Positions 56,364 through 64,000 of a stretch of 64,000 nucleotides of DNA are shown here, in pieces. The first letter of the stretch is position 1. Every line of letters begins with the position of its first letter. Origin of the DNA: Palsa-295 sp963785585 (GTDB lineage: Bacteria; Acidobacteriota; Terriglobia; Acidiferrales; UBA7541); the NCBI GenBank assembly GCA_963785585.1, contig CAWAVW010000002.1:146513-210512 (forward strand). Direction: 5' to 3'. Position numbers and translations under genes: made by a program. Under the pieces are notes generated by a model. The model saw only the letters and a program-made list of their open reading frames with translations, was not told where the DNA came from and made no database searches.

Positions 56364-57742
56364 CGAAACGCTCCCATCGTGCACATTCTGCGAGTCTCGG
56401 TCCGCATCCTGCGAAGCAGTCCCAATAGATATTTCGTACGATCGGCGTCTTGCCCAGTGCCCCAGGTCGAAGCCGACCACAGCGTGGTCGCATACGTGAA
56501 GAGTGCAAGAAACGGAGAAACACAAAACAGCTTCTCGATGTCTCCTCGAAGATCGAGGCCGTGCCACGGGACGAGGTACGCGGATCGTAAGCGGTCCTCC
56601 AGAGCCTGTTGCTTCGGGAACGCCTGTCGAAAATGTTGCAGAAGATATTCGAAGGAAAGCGTCGGCGGCCCTACGAATGCCTCAGCCCAGTCGAGAAACA
56701 CGGCGCGTTCGGACTCACAGAAAATGTTTTCGGGATTGAGGTCCATATGCCCGACGGTCGCGAGCGCTCTCCGGTCGTGGCAACTGTCGAGAATCGCTGT
56801 CGTGGTTTCACGGAGTTCCGGAATGTCTCGAACCGTCAGGTCTTCAGGAATCGCGCCGCGCGACGAGCCGATCGCGTCCTCGACAAACGCGAAGAACGGG
56901 TCGCGTGCCAACTGCAATTGAGGAATCCGCGCATCCCGGGCGCCGGCTTGCATGAGTTCTTCCGAGTGCTCCAACGTGGCGACCTGCAGATTCGCCAGGC
57001 TGGCCGCGGTGGCCTCCCAGATTCCGATTTCCGGTTGGGAAGCCAGGGAATGGCCGTCCGCCTGTGGACAGAGCCACGCGTTCCATTCTTTCGACGAGGC
57101 AAGCATCCGAGGTACGAACGAGGGAGAAATGGCGGCCAGCGCATGAGTGACTCCATATTCCCTGAGGTTCGGATCGCCAACAGCTTTGAACCAGACCGGA
57201 GTACGATCCGTTTCGAAGCGAATCAGGCTGAAGGTCTCGCTGGCGTTGAGTTGGTGGAATTCACCCGTGAGTTGAAACGACCAGACACGCGAGGCCTTCT
57301 CGACCCAGTCGACCACGGCTGAAAACCAATCCGGTCTCAAAAACGCCTCCTCCCCGTTTGGCGATGGCGCGCAAAGTTTCGATCGAAAAGCGCGGACGGC
57401 TTCGAAATCGTGCTGTTGTGGGAAGGTGGTTTTCGTAAGCGATGGCATGGCGGTCCAGCGGGTTCCCGCGCGCGAGTCCCGAGCCTTCCCGATTGCGGCG
57501 ACCGCGTGATACGGAACACAGCCGAGTTGCCCGGGGACGTCCGCCTGGAGTGCGTAGAGAGAAACAACGCGCAATCCGAAGTCTCTTTCGACCACTCGAT
57601 TGATGTTGGCGGCAATCCTCTCGTATCTCGGGATCTCGACTTCAGGTAGCGCGCCGTTCGCTGTGACGAGTACCTCGTCTGCCTCGCCGCGAACTACCAG
57701 CAGGCGCCAAGTTTCCGAAGCGTTGTTTGCCTGAGGAATCAT
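56360..57742 (-). CDS. NUDIX-like plus APH-type phosphotransferase in the RiPP operon
   Basis: This is a 460-residue protein. Residues 1-~150 resemble a divergent NUDIX-like domain (TWRLLVVRGEADEVLV, RYERIAANINRVVERDFGL) without a clear NUDIX box. Residues ~165-430 are an aminoglycoside-phosphotransferase fold: Lys186 in VWFKAV, catalytic H332xD334x4N339 in GHMDLNPENIF, and Asp351 in VFLDWAEAF. It overlaps B1 and B2 genes by 4 nt each, so it is made with the maturation enzymes. A kinase acting on the peptide is a plausible role. Confidence 0.75.
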   Translation of the reverse strand: MIPQANNASETWRLLVVRGEADEVLVTANGALPEVEIPRYERIAANINRVVERDFGLRVVSLYALQADVPGQLGCVPYHAVAAIGKARDSRAGTRWTAMPSLTKTTFPQQHDFEAVRAFRSKLCAPSPNGEEAFLRPDWFSAVVDWVEKASRVWSFQLTGEFHQLNASETFSLIRFETDRTPVWFKAVGDPNLREYGVTHALAAISPSFVPRMLASSKEWNAWLCPQADGHSLASQPEIGIWEATAASLANLQVATLEHSEELMQAGARDARIPQLQLARDPFFAFVEDAIGSSRGAIPEDLTVRDIPELRETTTAILDSCHDRRALATVGHMDLNPENIFCESERAVFLDWAEAFVGPPTLSFEYLLQHFRQAFPKQQALEDRLRSAYLVPWHGLDLRGDIEKLFCVSPFLALFTYATTLWSASTWGTGQDADRTKYLLGLLRRMRTETRRMCTMGAFR

Positions 57743-58038
57743 GCGTCTCCCGATTTCGTTGGGATTTCCGCGCCGTCACCTTGAAGCAAGCCGGCAGCGC
57801 GCAAGGTCGAAAGGAAGTCGTCGATATCGGTCTTGACGACCGATTCAGAAGCGCCGAATTCCTTTTCGATAGCGCTCAGGATCGTCGCGTAATCGGCGCC
57901 CGCCTTGAGCAGTTCAAAGATCCGCGTCGCCGCGGAGTTGAGATGAAAGAAAGCGCCCCCTCGCAGATCGAGAAGAATCCCGCCGTCTTGAGATTTTCTG
58001 AGTCGCACGTCTTCGGAAAGAGTCAGCATGCTTGTCAC
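57739..58038 (-). CDS. PqqD-like RiPP recognition element (B1)
   Basis: This is a 99-residue PqqD-fold protein. The winged-helix pattern is visible: VRLRKSQDGGILLDLRGGAF, FHLNSAATRIFELLKAG, TILSAIEKEFG, VVKTDIDDFLSTLRAAGLL. It should bind the YxxP leader motif of the precursors and deliver them to B2 and the cyclase. It is the first biosynthetic gene, 129 bp after the upstream regulator, and overlaps the kinase gene (ATGA). MLTLSEDV at 58029 is an alternative start. Confidence 0.92.
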   Translation of the reverse strand: MTSMLTLSEDVRLRKSQDGGILLDLRGGAFFHLNSAATRIFELLKAGADYATILSAIEKEFGASESVVKTDIDDFLSTLRAAGLLQGDGAEIPTKSGDA

Positions 58039-58167
58039 CGCACGGGCGACTCTGACAGTTTCGGAGGGATGCGGCTACGTTCGGCGGAAAGTGTTCGCGA
58101 TTCGACTGCCTCACACGATGGCGGCCATGCGCTTAGTGCAAGGGCCGAAAGTCCGTGGGATTTCGGA

Positions 58168-59748
58168 TCAGCGTTCGGCGGAGTGTCTTCGAACCACAGC
58201 GACCACCGTGCCTACAACTTCGATTTCCTGCGGCCGCGCCAGACGTACCGGACGACTGAAACCATTCGAGAAAGGACGCACAACCAGCGTTCTTCCGTCA
58301 GCGGCACAGGAGGTGAACAGGTAGCTGCCGTCTCGTCCTACCAGAACGTAGGACGGCTGCGCCCACAGCGGCGAGGCACGATAGGTCAATATGCGCTTTC
58401 TTCGCCGGTCTACAACGATCGCCAGCACGTTCCGGAAATAGGGATGGAACGAGGCTCGCGGGCCGCTGATTACAAAGATGTCCCTGACGGATAGGTGAGG
58501 CATTTTCAGAAAATCCGCGGCGGCGGTCCCGAAAAAGAACGGAAATTGCGCGACCTTACGTTCGTCGGGCGGGGACTGGAGTTCGCTCGAGGGAAACGCG
58601 GAATCGTGAAGCTGCGGCGCTGTCGCGCGAGCTGTGAACTTTTCGGGCATGGTATCTTTGCCGCTCTTTTCAGGATCGAGCCCGGCCGCGCGCATAAACT
58701 CCCACGCATTGAGCGAATACAAAGTGCACAGGGAAAACATCTTGTGAACGTGACGGGGTGGCTCGGTTGTCAACTCGTAATCCGAAAGCGATCCAGGTGC
58801 GCAGAAGAACTCCGCATGGCCCAGAGCTTTCGCGATGAGCGCACTTTTGGCGGAGGCTTCACGGAACGTGAGACCGGCTCGTTTCCGCGCGCGGCGAATG
58901 AACTGATCGAGCCGTGCGACGGCGGTCGTTGCTTCGAATTGCTTTGGGAGGTGAAAGCGAGCGAGGTCGCTCGGAACCCTCGCGCAGGCTGGAATACCGG
59001 CGGGCCGAAACTCAAAGTCTACCCGGCCGATGATTCGGGCGTGTTTTTCCAGCTCAAGCTCCAACTGGGCGAACGCCAGCTCGATCGGGCGCAAGACAAT
59101 GCGATTTGGTTCGATCCAATGAATCCTCGAGCACACAATGCCGCTGTCGTACTGGACGAGGAATAACGAATTATCCGGTCTTGCGAATTGCGACGAACGG
59201 TCACTACCGTCTGAGGTATCGATGCGCACGATGCTTCCAGGAACGAGTTCCGGGAACGCGAAGGCATCGTGGCTGCCGATCTTGGCATAGATGAAATGAC
59301 TCTCCGCGCGGGCGGAGCGTCGCGATCTCACGATTCGAACAGATTCCTGCAAGGGACGGATAGAGCCTGGGGAAGCGTCGGGCCTCAAAGGCTCGAACGT
59401 GAGGAATGGAGCCGTCTCGTCGTACAGGGTGCTGTCGATTACGGTTGTGTATCGCGCCGGCAACGCCATTTGGAGACGGGCGATTTCGTCCAAGTTCACA
59501 TCGAAGACGGCCAGCCAGTCCACCAGCCGATAATCGGAAATCCGGCTGAGAGCGAACAACTGGAAAATGCTCGGGCTGAATCCTTGTCGATCGAGGGTGT
59601 GGTAGAGATTCGGGGGCACGTGAAAGCGGGGATCTTGCTGAAACAGATTCCGTGAAGCGCGAGCGGCAATCGATAGAGAAAGACCGCGACTGGCGAGAAT
59701 CATCCGTGTTCGGAGAGCGGCGGACGAAGCGGGCTTCGGGTGACGCAT
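58168..59748 (-). CDS. Double HTH-S24-like regulator (internal duplication)
   Basis: This is a 526-residue protein built of two similar halves. Half 1 has an XRE-like region (RTRMILASRGLSLSIAARAS) and an S24/LexA-like segment (FAFPELVPGSIVRIDT). Half 2 repeats the plan (LDQFIRRARKRAGLTFREAS, then SFHPYFRNVLAIVVDRRRK). Both lack the Ser of the S24 SMxP motif, so autocleavage is unlikely. I start at ATG 59748, with a GGGAG site. It precedes the RiPP operon on the same strand, diverges from a single-copy relative, and is the likely regulator of the locus. Confidence 0.65.
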   Translation of the reverse strand: MRHPKPASSAALRTRMILASRGLSLSIAARASRNLFQQDPRFHVPPNLYHTLDRQGFSPSIFQLFALSRISDYRLVDWLAVFDVNLDEIARLQMALPARYTTVIDSTLYDETAPFLTFEPLRPDASPGSIRPLQESVRIVRSRRSARAESHFIYAKIGSHDAFAFPELVPGSIVRIDTSDGSDRSSQFARPDNSLFLVQYDSGIVCSRIHWIEPNRIVLRPIELAFAQLELELEKHARIIGRVDFEFRPAGIPACARVPSDLARFHLPKQFEATTAVARLDQFIRRARKRAGLTFREASAKSALIAKALGHAEFFCAPGSLSDYELTTEPPRHVHKMFSLCTLYSLNAWEFMRAAGLDPEKSGKDTMPEKFTARATAPQLHDSAFPSSELQSPPDERKVAQFPFFFGTAAADFLKMPHLSVRDIFVISGPRASFHPYFRNVLAIVVDRRRKRILTYRASPLWAQPSYVLVGRDGSYLFTSCAADGRTLVVRPFSNGFSRPVRLARPQEIEVVGTVVAVVRRHSAER

Positions 59749-59967
59749 TCGTTCTCCCGGAAAGTTGAGCTGCGGGTCTGCGAGACTTGCGCCGGGAGAG
59801 TGTGGGGAGAGGTCGCGGGAATTGGTGGAAATTATTTCAGATGGCCGGGGTTCGGGACAGCGAGGCCGTCTGGAATACCAGACAGTCCCTAACATTTGAG
59901 TTAAAAATGAAATGCAAGTGGTTTAATGTATGTACGTTGACGAGCTGTTTACGTAGTGTGCGTACTA

Positions 59968-60756
59968 ATGGACGACGCCTCTCTTGCCGGCTCGCCCGGC
60001 GCGAAACTTCGGGAACTTCGTGTCCGGTTGCGTCTGACGCTACGCGACGTCGAGGCGGATAGCCGCAAACTCGCTGCGCTGAAGCAAAACCCCGATTACA
60101 TCATTTCGCGCGGCTGGCTCAATAATGTCGAAAAGCAATCGCTAACTCCGAGCATTTACAAGCTCTGGTCGCTCGGAGCGATCTACCAGACGAGCTGGAC
60201 GAACATCTTTTCGTTCTTCGGGATGCGTGTGAATGAACTGGGCCGGGATCAGGCTCTTTTCGGCCGTCCGCAGACACAGCTCCTGCCCGATACGGCGAGT
60301 GACGATGTTGAGACCATCGAAGTGCCCCTTGGTTCCCGCAAGGATTTGCATCTCGACAAGACGAGCCTGCTGTCACGTCTAGTTGAAATCTGGGGAGAGA
60401 TTCCCGTTCGTCTCATTCAGCAACTCGATTTGAGGAAATCCATATACGGCGTCATCGGCACGGATGACTTTACGATGTACCCGTTGATCCGTCCCGGTTC
60501 GATCGTGCAAATCGACGGCAATCAGAGAAAGATACTTCCGAGAAAATGGGAAAACGAACACGAGCGTCCGATTTACTTCGTAGAGCTCAGGGATGAGTAC
60601 ATTTGCAGCTGGTGTGAAATCCGCGACAACCATCTATTGGCGGTGCCGTATCCGAATTCACGCTGTGAGATCCGGCAGTTTTCCTATCCGCGGGAAGCGG
60701 AGATCGTTGGCCGTGTTACGGGCGTGGCGATGCGGCTTGCTGAATCGCGGCCATGA
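59968..60756 (+). CDS. XRE-family regulator with S24/LexA-like domain
   Basis: This is a 262-residue protein. The N-terminal helix-turn-helix (KLRELRVRLRLTLRDVEADS, with an extended NPDYIISRGWLNNVEKQ) precedes an S24-like C-terminal domain: YGVIGTDDFTMYPLIRPGSI, then VQIDGNQRK. Thr replaces the catalytic Ser in the SMxP position, so it is probably a ligand-responsive rather than self-cleaving repressor. It is transcribed divergently from the double regulator, sharing a 219-bp region. GTG at 59956 is an alternative start; no clear ribosome-binding site is seen. Confidence 0.75.
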   Translation: MDDASLAGSPGAKLRELRVRLRLTLRDVEADSRKLAALKQNPDYIISRGWLNNVEKQSLTPSIYKLWSLGAIYQTSWTNIFSFFGMRVNELGRDQALFGRPQTQLLPDTASDDVETIEVPLGSRKDLHLDKTSLLSRLVEIWGEIPVRLIQQLDLRKSIYGVIGTDDFTMYPLIRPGSIVQIDGNQRKILPRKWENEHERPIYFVELRDEYICSWCEIRDNHLLAVPYPNSRCEIRQFSYPREAEIVGRVTGVAMRLAESRP

Positions 60757-60824
60757 AGGTTGGAGGAATCGGCTATTTCCGTAAGGAAAGCGTATTAGGA
60801 TAGACGGGCCGTACGGAGCCGCCG

Positions 60825-61019
60825 ATGGCCAAGGGAAAAGCTCCAACAGGAAAGAGAGATCGTCGTCGCAAACACCAGCACTGGCTGGTGACGATTATCT
60901 ATCCCGACGGCGAACGCTTCGAACGCGTCTATCTCGACCGGGAAAGAGCGAAGAACTTTGCCGCGCGGCAGAAAAAATCGCCGCTGGTAAAAGCAACGCG
61001 CACGCGGCTTCTCAGTTGA
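60825..61019 (+). CDS. Small basic hypothetical protein
   Basis: This is a 64-residue protein with a Lys/Arg-rich N-terminus (MAKGKAPTGKRDRRRKHQHW) and a middle that could form a beta hairpin and helix (VTIIYPDGERFERVYLDRER). A GGAG site lies 6 bases before the ATG. Its end overlaps the end of the AbiEii gene by 8 nt, converging. Composition looks protein-like, but I know no family; nucleic-acid binding is a guess from charge. Confidence 0.6.
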   Translation: MAKGKAPTGKRDRRRKHQHWLVTIIYPDGERFERVYLDRERAKNFAARQKKSPLVKATRTRLLS

Positions 61020-61938
61020 TCTTCCAAGCCTTTGCTGGCGTCCAGGTTCCATTCAACTCGTGACGGTCCCGCGCCGCCCGTATGACAGGGGAGAGGAAAG
61101 CTTTGAGTCGATCGACGACTTCGTTTAATTCGGCATCGGCGATATAGGGCTTGTTCTTATTCACGTATGCGCGCCACTGTTTGACCTTGGTCTGATCTTC
61201 ATAAAAGTCCGCTGTGAAAGCGAACGGCACGTCCGCCGGTGGTAATTCGGTCTGTCGTTTTTGGAATGTGGCGCGTACGGCTTCGGCGAGTATTTTTCCG
61301 TCAAATTCGAACGTGGTGGAAAGTGTGTCGAGATCGTGAAAATCCTTCATGCGGCTGTTCGTGATTCCGAGTTTGACCATTGCTTCGAGCTTTTCGGCTA
61401 CGACCGTTTCCCGGGGATAGGCGAGCAAGTGAGGATGAGGAAAACCCAGTAGCGTCGGATATTCGGTTCGAACCGAACCGGGTGTGACGGTGTCACCGAA
61501 TCCAACGTCGATCTGGATCGGTATCCGCGCGTTGTCGAGCGTGCCGGTGAACGTGACGCGCACGCCTTCGTAGTCAGCGTCTTCCTTGATGCGTTCGGCC
61601 CGGACCGATGCGGGGTCGAACCGTATGCCGTCGCCCGCGATTTCGGCGGAACAGATTTCCCGGAAGATCGCGCCGAAACGTTCGGGAGAGCTGTCGCCGG
61701 TCGCGAGAAAGTCGGCGTCGCGCGTGGGACGATAACGTTCGTGGGTCCACACCTCGAACAACAGCGCACCCTTTAGAATAAAAATGTCGCGATGCTTCGA
61801 GGTGCTCAGACGAAAGAGGACTCGCTCAAGTCCGTACTTGGTGAGCAGAAGTTGGAAGTCTTCATTTCGTTCGCGGGCAAGATTGAGCAGTTTCTGTCGA
61901 ACCGAAGCGGGGATGTTTGCGAGCTTGGGATCGCTCAT
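61012..61938 (-). CDS. abiEii: AbiEii/AbiGii-family nucleotidyltransferase toxin
   Basis: This is a 308-residue type IV toxin of the nucleotidyltransferase fold. LKGALLFEVW followed by RPTRDADFLATG supplies the paired aspartates, and EKLEAMVKLGITNSRMKDFHDLDTL is the KDxxDL-type motif of AbiEii. These toxins attach nucleotides to tRNA or other targets and arrest growth. The gene directly abuts its antitoxin (stop/start 1 bp apart). Confidence 0.9.
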   Translation of the reverse strand: MSDPKLANIPASVRQKLLNLARERNEDFQLLLTKYGLERVLFRLSTSKHRDIFILKGALLFEVWTHERYRPTRDADFLATGDSSPERFGAIFREICSAEIAGDGIRFDPASVRAERIKEDADYEGVRVTFTGTLDNARIPIQIDVGFGDTVTPGSVRTEYPTLLGFPHPHLLAYPRETVVAEKLEAMVKLGITNSRMKDFHDLDTLSTTFEFDGKILAEAVRATFQKRQTELPPADVPFAFTADFYEDQTKVKQWRAYVNKNKPYIADAELNEVVDRLKAFLSPVIRAARDRHELNGTWTPAKAWKIN

Positions 61939-62535
61939 TTAGAGCGAGTCCATGTAGGGCCGCATCACATTCGCGACACGGCAGACTTTTGCGGCAGCCC
62001 AGATTTCGTCGATCGAGGCTTTTTTTAGTCGACGGCACTCTCGCAGCGCTTCGAGAGCGACATCTGTGCCGATCTTGTTGCGGAACTTGAAACAGTCAGC
62101 GACGGTTTTTGCCGGCGTGTAGACCTTGAGCGTTCCGCCGCGAACGGGATATTCCTTCACGCCAAAGCGAATGGCGGGCCCGGACATGCGCACAAAGCGA
62201 ACGAGGGAAGCAGGGCCGCGCGGCGTCCATGCTTTGACATCGATGGCCATCCAGACCTGGTGCGGGGACTGCGTGGTGAACTTATGGAATTGAAGTGCGG
62301 ACAGCAGGCAGATGATTCCCTTGGGAATCCGGCAGGCCGCTTCGAATAGAGACAGATGCTCGGTCGTGGGCGACGATTGGGACGCATAGAGTCCGCGCCC
62401 GAGCTTTTTAAGGATGCCTTTTTGAACGAGCCGGGCGAGATAGTTCTGCGGGATGCCAAGCGCCGACACATCCTTCGCGCAGAGGATCTGCCGGTGGGCC
62501 GCCAGATTGATGAGGCGATGAGACTTAGATTCCAT
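61939..62535 (-). CDS. abiEi: AbiEi-family antitoxin (winged-helix regulator)
   Basis: This is a 198-residue antitoxin. The N-terminal winged helix (LAAHRQILCAKDVSALGIPQ, then NYLARLVQKGILKKLGRGLY) precedes the AbiEi C-terminal domain (GTLKVYTPAKTVADCFKFRN). It neutralises AbiEii and represses its own promoter. I start at MESKSHR, which has a GGAG site 8 bases upstream; the longer frame would start inside the promoter. The module helps retain the element or acts against phage. Confidence 0.9.
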   Translation of the reverse strand: MESKSHRLINLAAHRQILCAKDVSALGIPQNYLARLVQKGILKKLGRGLYASQSSPTTEHLSLFEAACRIPKGIICLLSALQFHKFTTQSPHQVWMAIDVKAWTPRGPASLVRFVRMSGPAIRFGVKEYPVRGGTLKVYTPAKTVADCFKFRNKIGTDVALEALRECRRLKKASIDEIWAAAKVCRVANVMRPYMDSL

Positions 62536-62552
62536 GGAATAGGCTCCACAAA

Positions 62553-62580
62553 AGTGTATCAAATACTAGGTAAATGTCAA
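62553..62580 (-). promoter_or_regulatory. Sigma-70-type promoter of abiE with overlapping palindrome
   Basis: On the minus strand TTGACA (62575-62580) and TACACT (62553-62558) are separated by 16 bp, with the ATG 18 bp downstream. The palindrome GTAT-CAA-ATAC (62556-62566) overlaps the -10 end of the spacer, and GGTA/TACC arms flank the -35. AbiEi antitoxins bind inverted repeats in their promoters, which fits autorepression. Confidence 0.6.
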
Positions 62581-62724
62581 TAAGTACCAAGAAATTAAAA
62601 CAACTACAACTCTATCCTTATATAAGGCAACGTCGAGCCTCCAAGGAACACGTCTGCGGCGATTGCGAACGCGAGGACGGGCCGTGACCGAACCACGGCC
62701 CGCGCATGCGGTTGAAGTTCGAAC

Positions 62725-64000
62725 CTACTTTCGATTCGGGGCCACGGCTTTTTTTCGCGCGCTCTCGGCACCCTCCTTCTTCGCCGCGAGTTCGGAGCGC
62801 ACCCGCGCCGCGATCTTCGGGATATCAATCTTGTAACGTACGGCAGTTCGAGCAAGCCTCGAGTCTTTTGCGAGCGCCCGTCCGGGATTGTATCCGGGGC
62901 AGTAGAGGTCCGATGCGAGAGCGCACACGATAAGAAATCGTTGAACGTCCGGCGTGCTCATTTCCCGAACCGATTTTGCCGCAATCGACTTGTAATCCAC
63001 GACAGCATCCAACACAGCCTTGCGCTTTTTCTCGTTCCACCCGAAGGCACGGCACAGGCGGCGATGGTTGTCGTGACCGAGCCGTTCGAAATAGTCGAGG
63101 ACCGCCATTTCAAGATCGGGACGCGACAGGGCTACCGGCAGTTTCGCGCGAATCGCGTTCAAGGTCTCAAGCCGTGTCTGTTTTTCAACCCGCTCGGCCA
63201 ATGCCTCCTTAGCTCGGGCAGCGCGTTCCTTGGGCGAAAGATGGTAGCGCGTGACCGCCGCGTGAACGGGACACTTTTCCTCGCGACACACATGAACGAG
63301 ACGGCCAGCGCCTTCGCCATCGACGACAATCGCGGACTGTGTGTGTTTGCACTCCGCCGCTTTTCCAACCGTGCGGAACTGTCCGTCATACAGGACTTCG
63401 GAATCGCGGTTACGTACCTGCCACGGCGGAGTGTGAGACACGCGGAGAGGCTTTTCCCCGAGTGCTTCGAGCGGTCGAACTTGAATCTGAACCAGCGCTT
63501 CGACCTTCCCACGATAGCAAGCGGGATCGCTGCATACGGACTTCCGCCGCACTTCGGGAAACAGCAGTGGATTATTCCCGGTCCGTTTCGGACACTTCGC
63601 GCAGCTTCCGGCAGACGGGACGAGCTTCTCGTCATGCAGATCGAAAGGAGCATTCAGGAGGTCGAGATGGATTTCTCTCGCAATCCAGTCGCGCAGCTGT
63701 CGCACGGTGATGGCGTCCGACTTCTTATCTTTGACGGCTGCCGCCACAGTACGGTGATTCGGAAAGCATTCCGCAAAGGCGCGTCGCTGATCGTCCGGCT
63801 CAAGCCGGGCAATTTCGAAAGCGTGCGCGACGGAAAGCTTACCGCTGTAGAACGCCTGTTGAATCTCCCCGACCAAGTACGTCAGGCGAAGCCGGGAGTA
63901 GACGTACTGTTCCGAGCGACCGATCTTTTCCGCGAGAGTCTCAACGGTGTAGACCTCGGGTTCGATCTGCATCAGCGCGGCGTAGCCTCGGGCCTCGTCC
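62725..64000 (-). CDS. parB: ParB-like partition protein (5' end outside window)
   Basis: At least 424 residues are visible. The frame is open to the window edge and reads DEARGYAALMQIEPEVYTVE, the known ParB segment before the helix-turn-helix TLAEKIGRSEQYVYSRLRL. The N-terminal ParB/Srx domain must lie further right. Cysteine pairs (CAKCPKR and CSDPACYRG, CREEKCPVH) suggest a metal-binding insert. The long C-terminal half is typical of ParB-like proteins of conjugative elements. Together with abiE it marks a maintenance region. Confidence 0.85.
   Translation of the reverse strand, partial: DEARGYAALMQIEPEVYTVETLAEKIGRSEQYVYSRLRLTYLVGEIQQAFYSGKLSVAHAFEIARLEPDDQRRAFAECFPNHRTVAAAVKDKKSDAITVRQLRDWIAREIHLDLLNAPFDLHDEKLVPSAGSCAKCPKRTGNNPLLFPEVRRKSVCSDPACYRGKVEALVQIQVRPLEALGEKPLRVSHTPPWQVRNRDSEVLYDGQFRTVGKAAECKHTQSAIVVDGEGAGRLVHVCREEKCPVHAAVTRYHLSPKERAARAKEALAERVEKQTRLETLNAIRAKLPVALSRPDLEMAVLDYFERLGHDNHRRLCRAFGWNEKKRKAVLDAVVDYKSIAAKSVREMSTPDVQRFLIVCALASDLYCPGYNPGRALAKDSRLARTAVRYKIDIPKIAARVRSELAAKKEGAESARKKAVAPNRK

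Noticed and set aside
57727..58494. 255-residue + strand frame across the PqqD gene
   Set aside because: Antisense to the PqqD-like gene and the 3' end of the regulator gene.
11400..64000. attR copy of the tRNA-Ala 3' end inside the window
   Set aside because: None noticed by eye; an exact-match search is needed, and the ParB gene at the edge suggests the element continues.
1..64000. CRISPR arrays, rRNA genes or insertion sequences
   Set aside because: No regularly spaced repeats, rRNA-like stretches or transposase genes were recognised.

Overview
The window looks chromosomal and comes from a GC-rich member of the Acidobacteriota. Grounds: an Oar-like TonB receptor with an N-terminal carboxypeptidase-regulatory domain, a BBP2-type porin between ammonium and potassium uptake genes, and an ECF sigma plus RskA-type anti-sigma pair. 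Family names are from reading the translations; no search was run.

Region 1 (1-11.3 kb) is ordinary core genome. kdpD (5' end outside the window) and kdpE run rightward and converge on a leftward kdp operon: a 28-residue membrane microprotein, kdpF, kdpA, kdpB, kdpC. Upstream on the same strand lie a BBP2 porin, amt and glnK. Three GTAAG repeats spaced 11 bp precede the porin and look like a site for an OmpR/PhoB/KdpE-type regulator.

Region 2 (11.3-31.3 kb) begins at a tRNA-Ala(TGC) gene, the probable integration site of a large integrative conjugative element. A leftward, tightly overlapping gene set encodes a Trb/VirB type IV secretion system (TrbC, TrbD, VirB4, a 52-residue membrane protein, VirB9, VirB10, TrbJ, VirB6, VirB8), two winged-helix replication-relaxation-like proteins, VirD4, VirB11, a RepB-type primase, an excisionase-like protein and, last, a tyrosine integrase beside the tRNA. 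No classical relaxase is visible. The head of the element carries an HNH-type protein, an ArdC-like antirestriction protein, a divergent sigma-like protein and SSB.

Region 3 (31.9-44 kb) is a restriction island, apparently lower in GC: a type III-like Res with a +1 frameshift that removes its ExK nuclease motif, a Mod methyltransferase, a RelE-UvrD fusion helicase whose Walker A reads GKA instead of GKT, a DUF262 (GmrSD-like) relic, then a large gamma-class N6 methyltransferase paired with a small PD-(D/E)xK nuclease candidate. A PAS-PAS-GAF sensor with no kinase domain follows.

Region 4 (45.9-60.8 kb) is a lasso-peptide-type RiPP locus. Rightward: a KGG-like basic protein, ECF sigma, anti-sigma, TonB receptor and an S9 lasso isopeptidase. 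Leftward and convergent: a double HTH-S24 regulator, PqqD/RRE (B1), a NUDIX-like plus APH-type phosphotransferase, transglutaminase-like protease (B2), Asn-synthetase cyclase (C) and two 48-residue precursors, each followed by RNA hairpins. The precursors have the lasso leader motif but no canonical lasso core. A second HTH-S24 regulator is divergent. The logic resembles astexin-type loci: make the peptide, reimport it through the TonB receptor, open it with the isopeptidase, and signal through sigma/anti-sigma.

Region 5 (60.8-64 kb) holds a small basic protein, an AbiEi/AbiEii toxin-antitoxin pair with a readable promoter, and a ParB-like protein cut by the window edge. These maintenance genes suggest the element continues past the window, so the RiPP locus and the restriction island are probably its cargo.
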